Assembly: GCA_903879335.1 (NCBI GenBank)
Contig: CAIRLC010000004.1
Span: forward strand, 1 to 51,097
Length of the DNA stretch: 51,097 nucleotides
Reading direction: 5' to 3'
DNA from: an uncultured Pseudomonadota bacterium
GTDB taxonomy: Bacteria > Pseudomonadota > Gammaproteobacteria > Steroidobacterales > Steroidobacteraceae
Shown in pieces: positions 24,705-33,433 of this stretch. The translations under genes and the position numbers were made by a program. The notes beneath the pieces are model-generated. The model worked only from the letters and a program-made list of their open reading frames with translations, did no database searches and was not told the origin of the DNA. How positions within the stretch are numbered: the first letter of the stretch is position 1; every line of letters begins with the position of its first letter.

Positions 24705-27700
24705 ATGACGGTTGCCTACGCAGAGTTGCATGCGGTGTCGAACTTTACGTTTCTGCGCGGGGCCTCGCATCCGGATGAGCTGATCGAACAGGCCGATACG
24801 CTCGGCTATCGGGCACTCGCGCTGACGGATGAGTGCAGTTTTGCCGGCATTGTGCGCGCTCATGTCGCCGCCCGCGGGCGTGCGGTGCGATTGGTGGTGG
24901 GTACCGAACTGCAGCCCACGGATGGCCCGAAACTGGTGCTGCTGGCGACCGATCGTGCCGCCTATGGACGGTTGTGTGCGCTGATCACGGCGGCACGTCG
25001 AGCGGCCCCCAAAGGCAGCTATCGACTGACTCGAGCGATGTTGAACACCACCGACCTCACCGGCTGTCTTGCGCTGTGGCCGGCGCCCTTAGAGGCGAGC
25101 GATACAGACGCGGCGTGGTTCAAGGAGCGTTTTGACCGTGACGCCGTGGTCGGCATCGAATTGCTGGCCGATGGTCGCGATCGGGAACGCCTCACGCGCC
25201 TGCAGGCGCTGGCGCAGCGTTTTGGGCTTGCCGTCACAGCCAGTGGCGACGTGCATTTACACGTGCGCGAGCGACAACGATTACAGGATGTGCTGACCGC
25301 GATCCGGATCGGGGCACCGCTTGAGGTCGCCGGTCATGCGCTACTGCCGAACGCGGAACGCTGCCTGCGTGACCTCGCGACCTTGGCGCGCCGTTATCCG
25401 CGCGCCTTGCTCGATCAATCCGTGCAACTGGCCGAGCGCTGCACATTCTCATTGGAAGAGCTGCGCTATGAGTATCCCGAAGAGTTAGTGCCCGCAGGGC
25501 ATACGCCTTCGACTTGGCTGGCGGCACTGACCCAGCAGGGACTGCAGGTGCGTTGGCCGTCGGGGGCTCCAGCCTCCGTGCGTGCCTTGGTTCAGCGCGA
25601 GTTACAGCTCATCGCCGAACTGCGTTACGAGCCCTTTTTTTTGACGGTTGAGGATCTCGTGCGCTTTGCCCGAAGTCGCGGCATTTTGTGTCAAGGTCGT
25701 GGTTCAGCGGCCAATTCAGCGGTCTGCTATTGCCTCGGCATTACCGAAGTTGATCCGATGCGGATGGCGCTCCTGTTCGAACGCTTCGTCTCTAAAGAGC
25801 GGGACGAGCCACCCGATATTGATGTCGACTTTGAACATGAGCGGCGTGAAGAGGTTATTCAATACCTCTACGAGAAGTATGGTCGCCATCGAGCCGCATT
25901 GGCGGCCACTGTGATTTCCTATCGACCCAAAAGCGCCTTACGTGATGTGGGTCGTGCGCTTGGGATTGATCCGACCACGATTGAGCGACTGTCTAAAGGC
26001 GTGCGGTGGTGGCATGGCAGCACGATTGAAGAAGCGCCGCTACAAGAGCGAGGCCTCGATCCGCGCTCGCCACGGTTGGCGCTCTTGCTCGAATTGGCGC
26101 GCGAGTTGATGGGCTTTCCGCGTCATCTATCGCAGCACGTGGGCGGCTTTGTGATTGCGCGCGATACCTTGGCGACGCTGGTGCCGGTGGAAAACGCGGC
26201 CATGGAAGGTCGTACCGTCATCCAATGGGATAAGGATGATCTGGAGGATTTAGGACTGCTCAAAGTCGATGTGCTGGCGCTCGGCATGTTGACCGCGATC
26301 CGCAAAGCCTTGGCGATGGTGGCCCATAAGCGCGGTGAGCCTTTTGGTATGGCGGATGTGCCGGCCGAGGATCGCACCACCTACGACATGATTTGTCGCG
26401 CAGATACCTTGGGCGTGTTCCAGATTGAGTCGCGCGCCCAGATGGCGATGTTGCCGCGATTGCGGCCGCGTAATTTCTATGACCTCGTGATTGAAGTGGC
26501 CATTATTCGGCCAGGGCCCATTCAAGGCGGCATGGTGCATCCTTATTTGCGCAGACGGGCGGGCTTAGAGCCGGTGGTGTATCCGAGTGACGCCGTACGC
26601 TCGGTGCTGGAGCGCACGCTGGGTGTGCCGATTTTCCAGGAGCAGGTGATGCAGTTGGCGGTGGTCGCTGCTGGATTTACACCGGGCGAGTCGGATCAGT
26701 TGCGCCGCGCGATGGCGGCCTGGAAGCGCAAGGGTGGGCTTGGGCACTTTGAGGCCAGACTGATCGGCGGCATGCGAGAGCGCGGCTATAGCGACGACTT
26801 TGCGCAAGCGATCTACCGGCAAATGTTGGGCTTTGGTGAGTATGGATTTCCGCAGTCGCATGCCGCGAGTTTCGCGCTGTTGGTGTATGTCTCGGCGTGG
26901 TTGAAATGTCATGAGCCTGCCGCGTTCACCGCTGCATTGCTGAACAGTCAGCCGATGGGGTTCTATGCGCCGGCACAACTGGTGCGTGATGCGCGCGAAC
27001 ATGGAGTCACCGTTTTGCCGGCTGATGTGAACGCGAGCGACGCGGACGCCACACTTGAGGGGGCTCATGGCTCAGCATTACGCCTCGGCTTGCGGGGGAT
27101 ACGCGGTCTCAAGGCGGAGGTGATGGAACGTGTCGTCGCGATGCGTGCGCAGGGGTCGTACACCTCGGTTCAGGAGTTGGCTGAGCGGGCCACCTTGACT
27201 CAGTCAGACTTGGCGACACTGGCGGCCGGCGGTGCCTTGGCGTCCTTGGCCGGACACCGTCACCGCGCAGTCTGGCAGGCGAGCGGCGTGATGGCACCGA
27301 CGCCCTTGTTCCCCTCGCCACGGGTCGCGGAAGGCGTGCCCTTGCTGCGGGCGCCCACCGAGGGCGAAGACATCGTCGCCGACTATCGCGAACTCGGCCT
27401 GACCCTGGGGCGCCATCCGCTGGCCTTGCTGCGGGGCCGCTTAGAGGCCCGTGGCTTGCTCACGGCCGCTGAGTTGCGAGCGTTGCCGGCAGGGATGCGC
27501 GCCCGCACGGCGGGTCTCGTGCTGGTGCGGCAGCGTCCGGGCACCGCATCGGGCGTGACCTTCGTGACGGTTGAGGATGAAACCGGGGTCACCAACCTGA
27601 TCATCTGGCGCAAGCTGGCGGAGCGTCACCGACAGGTGGTGTATGAGTCGCAGCTCTTGGCCGTGGAGGGCATTGTGCAGCGTGAGGGTGAGGTGTTGCA

Positions 27701-27776
27701 CCTCGTCGCCGAGCGCTTAGCCGATCGCAGCGCTTGGTTGGGCCGATTGGTGACCCGCTCACGTGACTTCCATTGA
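24705..27776 (+). CDS. dnaE2: Error-prone DNA polymerase III alpha subunit DnaE2 (ImuC)
   Basis: A 1,023-residue C-family polymerase that performs mutagenic translesion synthesis with ImuA and ImuB. The N-terminal PHP domain starts YAELHAVSNFTFLRGASHPDELIEQA; the polymerase active site has PPDIDVDFEHERREEVIQY (D371, D373 as catalytic residues), with the QGRGSAANS and FPQSHAASFA motifs also present. The C-terminus has the OB-fold region (GVTFVTVEDETGVTNLIIW) but lacks the clamp motif and tau-binding tail of DnaE1, and the length is that of DnaE2. Six bases separate it from imuB. It is the last gene of the SOS unit: the next ORF is 78 bases away and unrelated. Confidence 0.96.
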   Translation: MTVAYAELHAVSNFTFLRGASHPDELIEQADTLGYRALALTDECSFAGIVRAHVAARGRAVRLVVGTELQPTDGPKLVLLATDRAAYGRLCALITAARRAAPKGSYRLTRAMLNTTDLTGCLALWPAPLEASDTDAAWFKERFDRDAVVGIELLADGRDRERLTRLQALAQRFGLAVTASGDVHLHVRERQRLQDVLTAIRIGAPLEVAGHALLPNAERCLRDLATLARRYPRALLDQSVQLAERCTFSLEELRYEYPEELVPAGHTPSTWLAALTQQGLQVRWPSGAPASVRALVQRELQLIAELRYEPFFLTVEDLVRFARSRGILCQGRGSAANSAVCYCLGITEVDPMRMALLFERFVSKERDEPPDIDVDFEHERREEVIQYLYEKYGRHRAALAATVISYRPKSALRDVGRALGIDPTTIERLSKGVRWWHGSTIEEAPLQERGLDPRSPRLALLLELARELMGFPRHLSQHVGGFVIARDTLATLVPVENAAMEGRTVIQWDKDDLEDLGLLKVDVLALGMLTAIRKALAMVAHKRGEPFGMADVPAEDRTTYDMICRADTLGVFQIESRAQMAMLPRLRPRNFYDLVIEVAIIRPGPIQGGMVHPYLRRRAGLEPVVYPSDAVRSVLERTLGVPIFQEQVMQLAVVAAGFTPGESDQLRRAMAAWKRKGGLGHFEARLIGGMRERGYSDDFAQAIYRQMLGFGEYGFPQSHAASFALLVYVSAWLKCHEPAAFTAALLNSQPMGFYAPAQLVRDAREHGVTVLPADVNASDADATLEGAHGSALRLGLRGIRGLKAEVMERVVAMRAQGSYTSVQELAERATLTQSDLATLAAGGALASLAGHRHRAVWQASGVMAPTPLFPSPRVAEGVPLLRAPTEGEDIVADYRELGLTLGRHPLALLRGRLEARGLLTAAELRALPAGMRARTAGLVLVRQRPGTASGVTFVTVEDETGVTNLIIWRKLAERHRQVVYESQLLAVEGIVQREGEVLHLVAERLADRSAWLGRLVTRSRDFH

Positions 27777-27854
27777 CCGTTCATCGCATCTGAATTGACG
27801 CCGCTTCGGTAGAGTGTGACGCTCACGGACTTACTGTTTCCTCGGGGTGTCTTC

Positions 27855-28649
27855 ATGCCTAGATTGCTGTTCACGGCCTTGCCGGTCGCGCTCATGAGCC
27901 TCTGTGCCGGCGCGGCCGATGCGCTCATGCTTAATCCACCCGTCATCGTGAATCCGGTCGATACGCTCATCGCGCGTCATGTGGAGGCCCGGGGCGGCTC
28001 GGAGCGACTGCGTGCGATCCAAAGTCTGCAGCGTAAAGGTCACCTGGTCATCCCGGGCATGGGTATGCGTCTGGAGCTGTCGGAGTGGCAGGCTCGAGGC
28101 TGTCACTACCGTCAGGATGTGACCCTGCAAGGGCTGACGGCCATCGAGGCCACCGATGGCCGTGATGGCTGGCAGGTGTCACCTTTTGAAGGCCGTAAGG
28201 ATGCCGCCCATTTGTCTGAGGATGAGATCAAGGATCTGATCTTGAAGTCGGATTTTGAGTTCCCCTTCGTGAACTACAAAACCAAAGGACACCACGTCAC
28301 GCTGGGCGCCCGTGAGGATATCGACGGCACACCGGCGGATGCTTTGAACGTGCATCTGGCGGATGGTAACGAGGCCACGTATTGGATCGATCCGGATACC
28401 CACATGGTGATCCGCGCCCTGATCCGCGAGACGGTGCGCGGTGCCGAGGATGTCACCGAAATCGATTACGGCGAATATCAACAAGTCGGCGGTGTCTGGA
28501 TGCCCATGACCGAGGAAATCGGCGGCAAGGGCAGCGATCCGGCGCGTCGGCAAAAACTGGTCTTTGAGTCGGCGCTCGTCAATCCGGCCGTTGCCGCAAC
28601 GCTGTACGCCTTCCCCACGACTGCCCCTGCCGCTGGGAGCCACCCATGA
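27855..28649 (+). CDS. Secreted LolA-like/outer-membrane lipoprotein-sorting-type protein
   Basis: A 264-residue exported protein. Signal peptide of about 22 residues (LLFTALPVALMSLCAGAADA). The mature part opens with VDTLIARHVEARGGSERLRAIQSLQRKGHL, the usual start of periplasmic proteins with the LolA/LppX-like half-barrel, and contains the segment ATDGRDGWQVSPFEG. It is not the housekeeping LolA, which is at 46446-47069. Start choice: ATG at 27855 precedes the signal peptide; the frame is open to 27816 but that adds a non-signal stretch. It overlaps the next gene, a large BNR-repeat protein, by four bases (ATGA), so the two are translated together and probably act in one process. Function unknown. 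Confidence 0.75.
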   Translation: MPRLLFTALPVALMSLCAGAADALMLNPPVIVNPVDTLIARHVEARGGSERLRAIQSLQRKGHLVIPGMGMRLELSEWQARGCHYRQDVTLQGLTAIEATDGRDGWQVSPFEGRKDAAHLSEDEIKDLILKSDFEFPFVNYKTKGHHVTLGAREDIDGTPADALNVHLADGNEATYWIDPDTHMVIRALIRETVRGAEDVTEIDYGEYQQVGGVWMPMTEEIGGKGSDPARRQKLVFESALVNPAVAATLYAFPTTAPAAGSHP

Positions 28650-31600
28650 AGCGACTGTTCTTACTGACGGCCTTGGCCGTACACGCCGCCGCGGCCGCGC
28701 CCAAGACTCCGGCACCGGCGCCTGTCGCCTATGACAGCGCGACGATCTCAGGGCTCGGTGCCCGCAATATCGGTTCGGCGGCCATGAGTGGGCGTATTGC
28801 CGCACTGGCCGGTCGCGCTGAAACGGACGGGGCGATCACACTCTATGTCGGTACAGCCTCTGGTGGTGTGTGGCGTTCACGCGATGCCGGCACCACCTTC
28901 CAGCCCATCTTCGATAAAGCGAGCGCACAGTCGATCGGCGCGATTGCGCTGGACCCGAAAGACCCGAAGACCGTCTGGGTCGGGTCCGGCGAGAGCTGGA
29001 TGCGCAACTCGGTCTCCATCGGCGATGGTGTTTACGTCTCACATGACGGTGGTGATACCTGGCAGCACAAAGGCTTGCCGACCTCCGAGCACGTGGTGCG
29101 CTTGATCGTGAGCCCTGTGGATTCCAATACCGTATACGCCTGTGTGCCGGGTCGTTTGTGGTCGGATTCAGCCGACCGCGGTGTCTATCGGACGACGGAT
29201 GGCGGAACGACCTGGACGCAGATTTTGCAGGGCGGCAATCTGTCGACGGGCTGCTCGTCGCTGGCGCTCGATCCTAAAGATCCACAACGACTCTACGCCG
29301 GCACGTGGGATTTTAGACGCAAGGGCTGGACCTTCCGCTCCGGTGGCGAGGGTCCCGAGGCCGCGTCGGCATCGGCGCTCTGGGTGAGCGATGATGGCGG
29401 TGCGCACTGGCGCAGCTTGACCGCTGAAAACACCAAAGGTCTGCCTGCCAAGCCCTGGGGCCGGGTCGAGGTGGTGGTCGCGCCCTCAGATGCCAATATT
29501 GTCTACACCTTCATCGAGAGCCAGCGCTCCGCGCTGTTCCGCTCGGATGATCGTGGTGTCAGTTTCGATGAGCGTGATCGCTCGAGCAGCATGGTCTGGC
29601 GACCGTTCTATTTTGCGCATCTGATCGTTGATCCGACCAACCCCGATCGCATTTACAAGCCTGATATGCGTCTCATTGCCTCAGAAGACGGCGGCAAGAG
29701 TTTCTCGATGGTCTCAGCCGGCACGCACGCGGATCATCACGACGTGTGGATCAACCCGAAAAATCCGAAGTTCGTCGTGACCGGTGATGACGGCGGTCTC
29801 TGGATCAGTCATGACGGTGCGAACAAGTGGTCAAAGGTTGATTCTTTGCCGGTCTCCCAGTTCTACCACGTGACTGTAGATAACCAGGATCCCTATCAGG
29901 TGTACGGTGGCCTGCAGGACAACAGCTCCTGGGTCGGTGATTCCGCTTACCCCGGCGGGATCACTAATGGCCGCTGGGAAAACCTATACGGCGGCGACGG
30001 CTTTTGGGTTTACCCCGATCCGACCGATGCCAACTACACCTACGCCGAGTCGCAGGGTGGCGCGATCGGCCGTGTCAATCGCCATACGCTCGTGCAGCGT
30101 GACATCCAGCCGAAGGCGGGCTATCACGAGAAGTTGCGCTTTAACTGGAACGCGCCCGTGGCCTTGTCTGCGCACGATCCAGCTCGGCTGTATCTGGGTT
30201 CGCAGTTCTTGTTCATGACGCGCGACCATGGTCAAAGCTGGGCGCGGATCTCCCCGGATCTGACGACCAATGACCCGCAGAAGCAGCGCCAGGAAGAATC
30301 CGGTGGCATCACGGTCGACAACTCCGCCGCTGAGATGCACACGACCATCTACACGATTTCCGAGAGTCCAGCGGAAGCCGGTGTGATCTGGGCCGGTACC
30401 GATGACGGCAACGTGCAGATCACACGCGATGATGGCAAGACCTGGCAGAACGTGGTGGGCAACATTCACGGCCTGCCGGCGTCCAGCTGGGTGTCGACCC
30501 TTGAAGCGGGGCACGCGAAGGGCGTCGCCTATGCGACCTTTGACCGGCACACTTTCGGTGACTTCGCCCCTTACGTGTACGTCACGCGCGACTACGGCGC
30601 GACGTGGACGCGGCTCGCGGATGACGGCGCGGTGCGCGGCTATGCGCACGTGGTCCGTGAAGACCCGACCGACGCGCGCTTGCTGTATCTCGGCACGGAA
30701 TTTGGTTTATGGATCTCGGTGGATGCCGGCGTCCATTGGGCCGAGTTCAAGGGCGGTAACTTTCCGGCCGTTGCGGTTCGGGATTTGACGATTCAGCCGC
30801 GCGACCATGACCTCGTGATCGCCACCCATGGCCGTGGGATCTGGATTATTGATGATCTCGTCCCCTTGCGGGCCTTGGCGGCGGGCGCGTCGAATGAATT
30901 CCGCTTCCTGCCCACGCGCACGGTGCAGCAGCGCCTTGAGGGCAATGGTGGTTGGCCAGAAGGAGACGGGAAGTTCCGCGGTGCGAATCCGCCGAGCGGC
31001 GCCGAGATCGCGTACTACCAGCCCACCCGGCATGTGTTTGGCACGCTGCAGTTGCAGATTCTGAATGCAGCGGGTGAGGTGGTGGATACCTTGCCGGCCG
31101 GTAAACGCAAAGGCATCAACCGCGTGTATTGGTCCATGCAATCCAAGCCGCCGCGCGTACCGAGCGGTGCCCAAGCCTCCATGGCCGGGACGATCGCTGC
31201 GCGCGTGGTGCCGGGTCACTACACCGTGCGCATGACGAAGAATGGCACGGTGTACGAGCAGGGTCTGGAGATCGGTGTAGACCGACGCGCGGATTATACC
31301 GCCGAGGATCGCCGCGCCCACTTTGCGGCGGCGACCGCGGTGGCGGGGCTCTTTGAGCGCACCAGCGAGGTCGTTGATCGGATCAATGCAGCACGCAGCG
31401 TGCTCGCGGAGCGTGCGCATGCGGTGCAGCGCCCGGCGACGCGCGCCTTGATCACCGCCGTGGACGGCGAGTTGGATGACGCCCGCAAGCTGGTGGTGGC
31501 GACGAAGGAGGGTGGCGCGATTACCGGTGAAGAGCGCTTACGCGAGCACCTCGATCAGGTGTACGGCGCGCTGCTCAGCTACGAAGGTCGGCCAGCCGCC

Positions 31601-31855
31601 TATCTCGTGGAGCGCACGGCCGTGCTGGATCGCGAGATTGCGGAGGTCGAGGCCACCGTGTCGCGGATCTTGAATGGCCGCCTCTCGCAGCTGAATGACG
31701 CGCTCGCCAATGAAGGTCTGGCGCGAATTTCGCAGGTGGATCTGGAGTCTGAGCAGCAAGAGGCGACGGCCGAGACGCTGCTTGCGCAAGCCCTGTCCGC
31801 GCGCGACGGCGACGAGGACGAGGTGGCGTCTGCGACGCGGGTCGAGCGGGACTGA
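28646..31855 (+). CDS. Large secreted BNR/Asp-box beta-propeller protein (VPS10/sortilin-like)
   Basis: A 1,069-residue exported protein with a signal peptide (about residues 1-18). At least eleven Asp-box motifs of the form SxDxGxTW/F are visible (SRDAGTTF, SHDGGDTW, TTDGGTTW, SDDGGAHW, SEDGGKSF, TRDHGQSW, TRDDGKTW, TRDYGATW among them), spread over residues about 70-730, enough for one or two beta-propellers like those of VPS10/xyloglucanase-type proteins. From about 750 a beta-rich domain follows ([23 protein letters not shown]), and the last 200 residues are helical and charged (ERTSEVVDRINAARSVLAERAHAVQ), probably a coiled coil. Proteins of this build are often annotated as glycosyl hydrolases, but I see no catalytic residues that prove it. 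Its start overlaps the LolA-like gene. Confidence 0.8.
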   Translation: MKRLFLLTALAVHAAAAAPKTPAPAPVAYDSATISGLGARNIGSAAMSGRIAALAGRAETDGAITLYVGTASGGVWRSRDAGTTFQPIFDKASAQSIGAIALDPKDPKTVWVGSGESWMRNSVSIGDGVYVSHDGGDTWQHKGLPTSEHVVRLIVSPVDSNTVYACVPGRLWSDSADRGVYRTTDGGTTWTQILQGGNLSTGCSSLALDPKDPQRLYAGTWDFRRKGWTFRSGGEGPEAASASALWVSDDGGAHWRSLTAENTKGLPAKPWGRVEVVVAPSDANIVYTFIESQRSALFRSDDRGVSFDERDRSSSMVWRPFYFAHLIVDPTNPDRIYKPDMRLIASEDGGKSFSMVSAGTHADHHDVWINPKNPKFVVTGDDGGLWISHDGANKWSKVDSLPVSQFYHVTVDNQDPYQVYGGLQDNSSWVGDSAYPGGITNGRWENLYGGDGFWVYPDPTDANYTYAESQGGAIGRVNRHTLVQRDIQPKAGYHEKLRFNWNAPVALSAHDPARLYLGSQFLFMTRDHGQSWARISPDLTTNDPQKQRQEESGGITVDNSAAEMHTTIYTISESPAEAGVIWAGTDDGNVQITRDDGKTWQNVVGNIHGLPASSWVSTLEAGHAKGVAYATFDRHTFGDFAPYVYVTRDYGATWTRLADDGAVRGYAHVVREDPTDARLLYLGTEFGLWISVDAGVHWAEFKGGNFPAVAVRDLTIQPRDHDLVIATHGRGIWIIDDLVPLRALAAGASNEFRFLPTRTVQQRLEGNGGWPEGDGKFRGANPPSGAEIAYYQPTRHVFGTLQLQILNAAGEVVDTLPAGKRKGINRVYWSMQSKPPRVPSGAQASMAGTIAARVVPGHYTVRMTKNGTVYEQGLEIGVDRRADYTAEDRRAHFAAATAVAGLFERTSEVVDRINAARSVLAERAHAVQRPATRALITAVDGELDDARKLVVATKEGGAITGEERLREHLDQVYGALLSYEGRPAAYLVERTAVLDREIAEVEATVSRILNGRLSQLNDALANEGLARISQVDLESEQQEATAETLLAQALSARDGDEDEVASATRVERD

Positions 31856-31868
31856 GCACTGCACCCAG

Positions 31869-31903
31869 TCCTTCGCGGCGGGTGTCATGCCTGCCGCGAG
31901 GGA
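31869..31903. terminator. Bidirectional hairpin between convergent genes
   Basis: Arms TCCTTCGCGGC (31869-31879) and GCCGCGAGGGA (31893-31903) pair over 11 bases with one wobble, with a 13-base loop. It lies between the BNR protein gene and the convergent small acidic protein gene. No T-run on either side. Confidence 0.5.
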
Positions 31904-31918
31904 CCGTCGCTGTGCGGG

Positions 31919-32140
31919 TCAGTCGTCGAGGTCGTAGTCTTCAAAATCCTCGACGAGGCTTTTCATTCGCTGTTGTGCGAAGTGTTCCTCAATGCGCCGC
32001 CAGGCCGGCTCTTCACCGGGTTTGGTCTTGCGGCGCTTCTGCGCATCCAATGAGCGCAGCACCCGATCGACGTTCACAGACTCGCCGTCGGTCGGATCAT
32101 CCAGTTCTTCGAAATCGTCGTCTTCGGGCTTCTCGCTCAT
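31919..32140 (-). CDS. Small acidic conserved-looking protein
   Basis: A 73-residue soluble protein with an acidic N-terminus (EDDDFEELDDP), a basic middle (DAQKRRKTKPGEE), and a C-terminal segment PAWRRIEEHFAQQRMKSLVEDFEDYDLDD. The RRIEE...R...L..DFxDYDL pattern recalls short hypothetical proteins found across gammaproteobacteria (PA3496-like), but the resemblance is too brief for a firm call. It lies 69 bases downstream of gspF on the same strand, so it may be the last gene of that transcript, though nothing links it to secretion. No membrane segment and no signal peptide. Confidence 0.6.
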   Translation of the reverse strand: MSEKPEDDDFEELDDPTDGESVNVDRVLRSLDAQKRRKTKPGEEPAWRRIEEHFAQQRMKSLVEDFEDYDLDD

Positions 32141-32209
32141 GGCGCTGGACCGCTAAGCCAAGGACAGCGGCGACGTTATAAAACAGCGCCGCGCCCGCTG
32201 GCAAGAGGG

Positions 32210-33427
32210 TCAATGGACGAGTTGATTGAGCTCGAAGATCGGCAGTAGGAGCGCCAACACAATCAACAGGACGATGCCGCCCATGACCAAAATCATGGCC
32301 GGTCCCAAGATATTGACGGCGGTATTCACAATGCCGTCCATATCGCGTTCCTGGTTCGTGGCGGCTCGCTCCAACATGTTTTCGAGCTCGCCACTCGATT
32401 CGCCGCTGGCGATCAAATGGATCAGCATCGGCGGAAATAGTTTCGAGGCGCCCAAGGAGCGGGCGATGGGTGCGCCCTCGCGGACTTTGACGGCGGCCTC
32501 GGCGACGGCCTCGCGCATCGGCAGGTTCGCCACCACTTCGCCGGAGATCCGCAGAGCGTCCAAGACCGGCACGGTGCTGGCCGTGAGGATGGACAGCGTG
32601 CGCGCGAAGCGTGCGGCATTCACGCCCCGCGCCACGCGGCCGATGATCGCTAATTTAAGCACCCCATGATCCCACCGGCGCCGGTTATTGGGGTTCAGCA
32701 GCCATTGTTTCGTGCCCCAATAAGCACCGCCAAGGCCGATGGCGATGAGCCACCACCACTGCCTAAAGCCGTCGCTGGCCGCAATTAAGGCGCGGGTCAG
32801 CAGGGGCAATTGGTGCTTGCCGGCTTTAAAGACGTTGACGACTTCGGGGACCACGTAGCCAAGTAGCAAGGAAACGATCACGACGCAGACGATGGTCAGC
32901 AGGATCGGGTAGACCAGCGCATTGCGTACACGCGACTGCAAAATCTCGCGGTTCTCGGTGTAGTCGGCGAGGCGCTCTAAGACGCCATCGAGTCGGCCGG
33001 CTTGTTCACCAGCCGCGACGGTCGCGCGATAAATTTCGGGGAATACCTGCGGGAAGACGCCTAAACCGTCAGCGAGCGTGCGGCCTTCAAGGACGCGGGC
33101 GCGCACCCCTGAGACGATCGCGGCTACGCGGGGCTTCTCGGTCTGCTGCGAGGTGGCGAGGAGTGCTTCCTCCAGCGGTAAGCCGGCGCGTGAGAGCGTC
33201 GCCAATTGACGGGTCAGGAGCGCCAGGTCCGTGGCCGAAATGCCGCGCCGTATCGTGAAGCGACCACCCGCCCGGTTTTGTTCGGTGCGCTCCACTTCGC
33301 TGATCGACACGGGCAGCAGCGACTGCTCGCGCAGCTGCTGACGCACTTGCCGGGCGTTATCGCCTTCGAGCAGGCCGCGCTTTTCGCGACCGGCGGCATC
33401 CAAGGCCACGTATTGATAGGCCGGCAC
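32210..33427 (-). CDS. gspF: Type II secretion inner-membrane protein GspF
   Basis: Polytopic platform protein of the type II secretion system that contacts the ATPase and the pseudopilus. The 405-residue protein opens MPAYQYVALDAAGREKRGLLEGDNARQVRQQLREQ, the classic GspF start, and carries two homologous T2SF helical bundles (about 70-195 and 270-400) with three membrane helices (about 165-190, 220-240 and 375-395). Conserved GxPLxxAL (AGLPLEEALLAT) and SGExSGxLxxML (ASGESSGELENML) segments are present. It starts six bases after gspE on the same strand. Length is normal. No gspG follows; the next gene is a small acidic protein. Confidence 0.95.
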   Translation of the reverse strand: MPAYQYVALDAAGREKRGLLEGDNARQVRQQLREQSLLPVSISEVERTEQNRAGGRFTIRRGISATDLALLTRQLATLSRAGLPLEEALLATSQQTEKPRVAAIVSGVRARVLEGRTLADGLGVFPQVFPEIYRATVAAGEQAGRLDGVLERLADYTENREILQSRVRNALVYPILLTIVCVVIVSLLLGYVVPEVVNVFKAGKHQLPLLTRALIAASDGFRQWWWLIAIGLGGAYWGTKQWLLNPNNRRRWDHGVLKLAIIGRVARGVNAARFARTLSILTASTVPVLDALRISGEVVANLPMREAVAEAAVKVREGAPIARSLGASKLFPPMLIHLIASGESSGELENMLERAATNQERDMDGIVNTAVNILGPAMILVMGGIVLLIVLALLLPIFELNQLVH

Positions 33428-33433
33428 GGTGGC

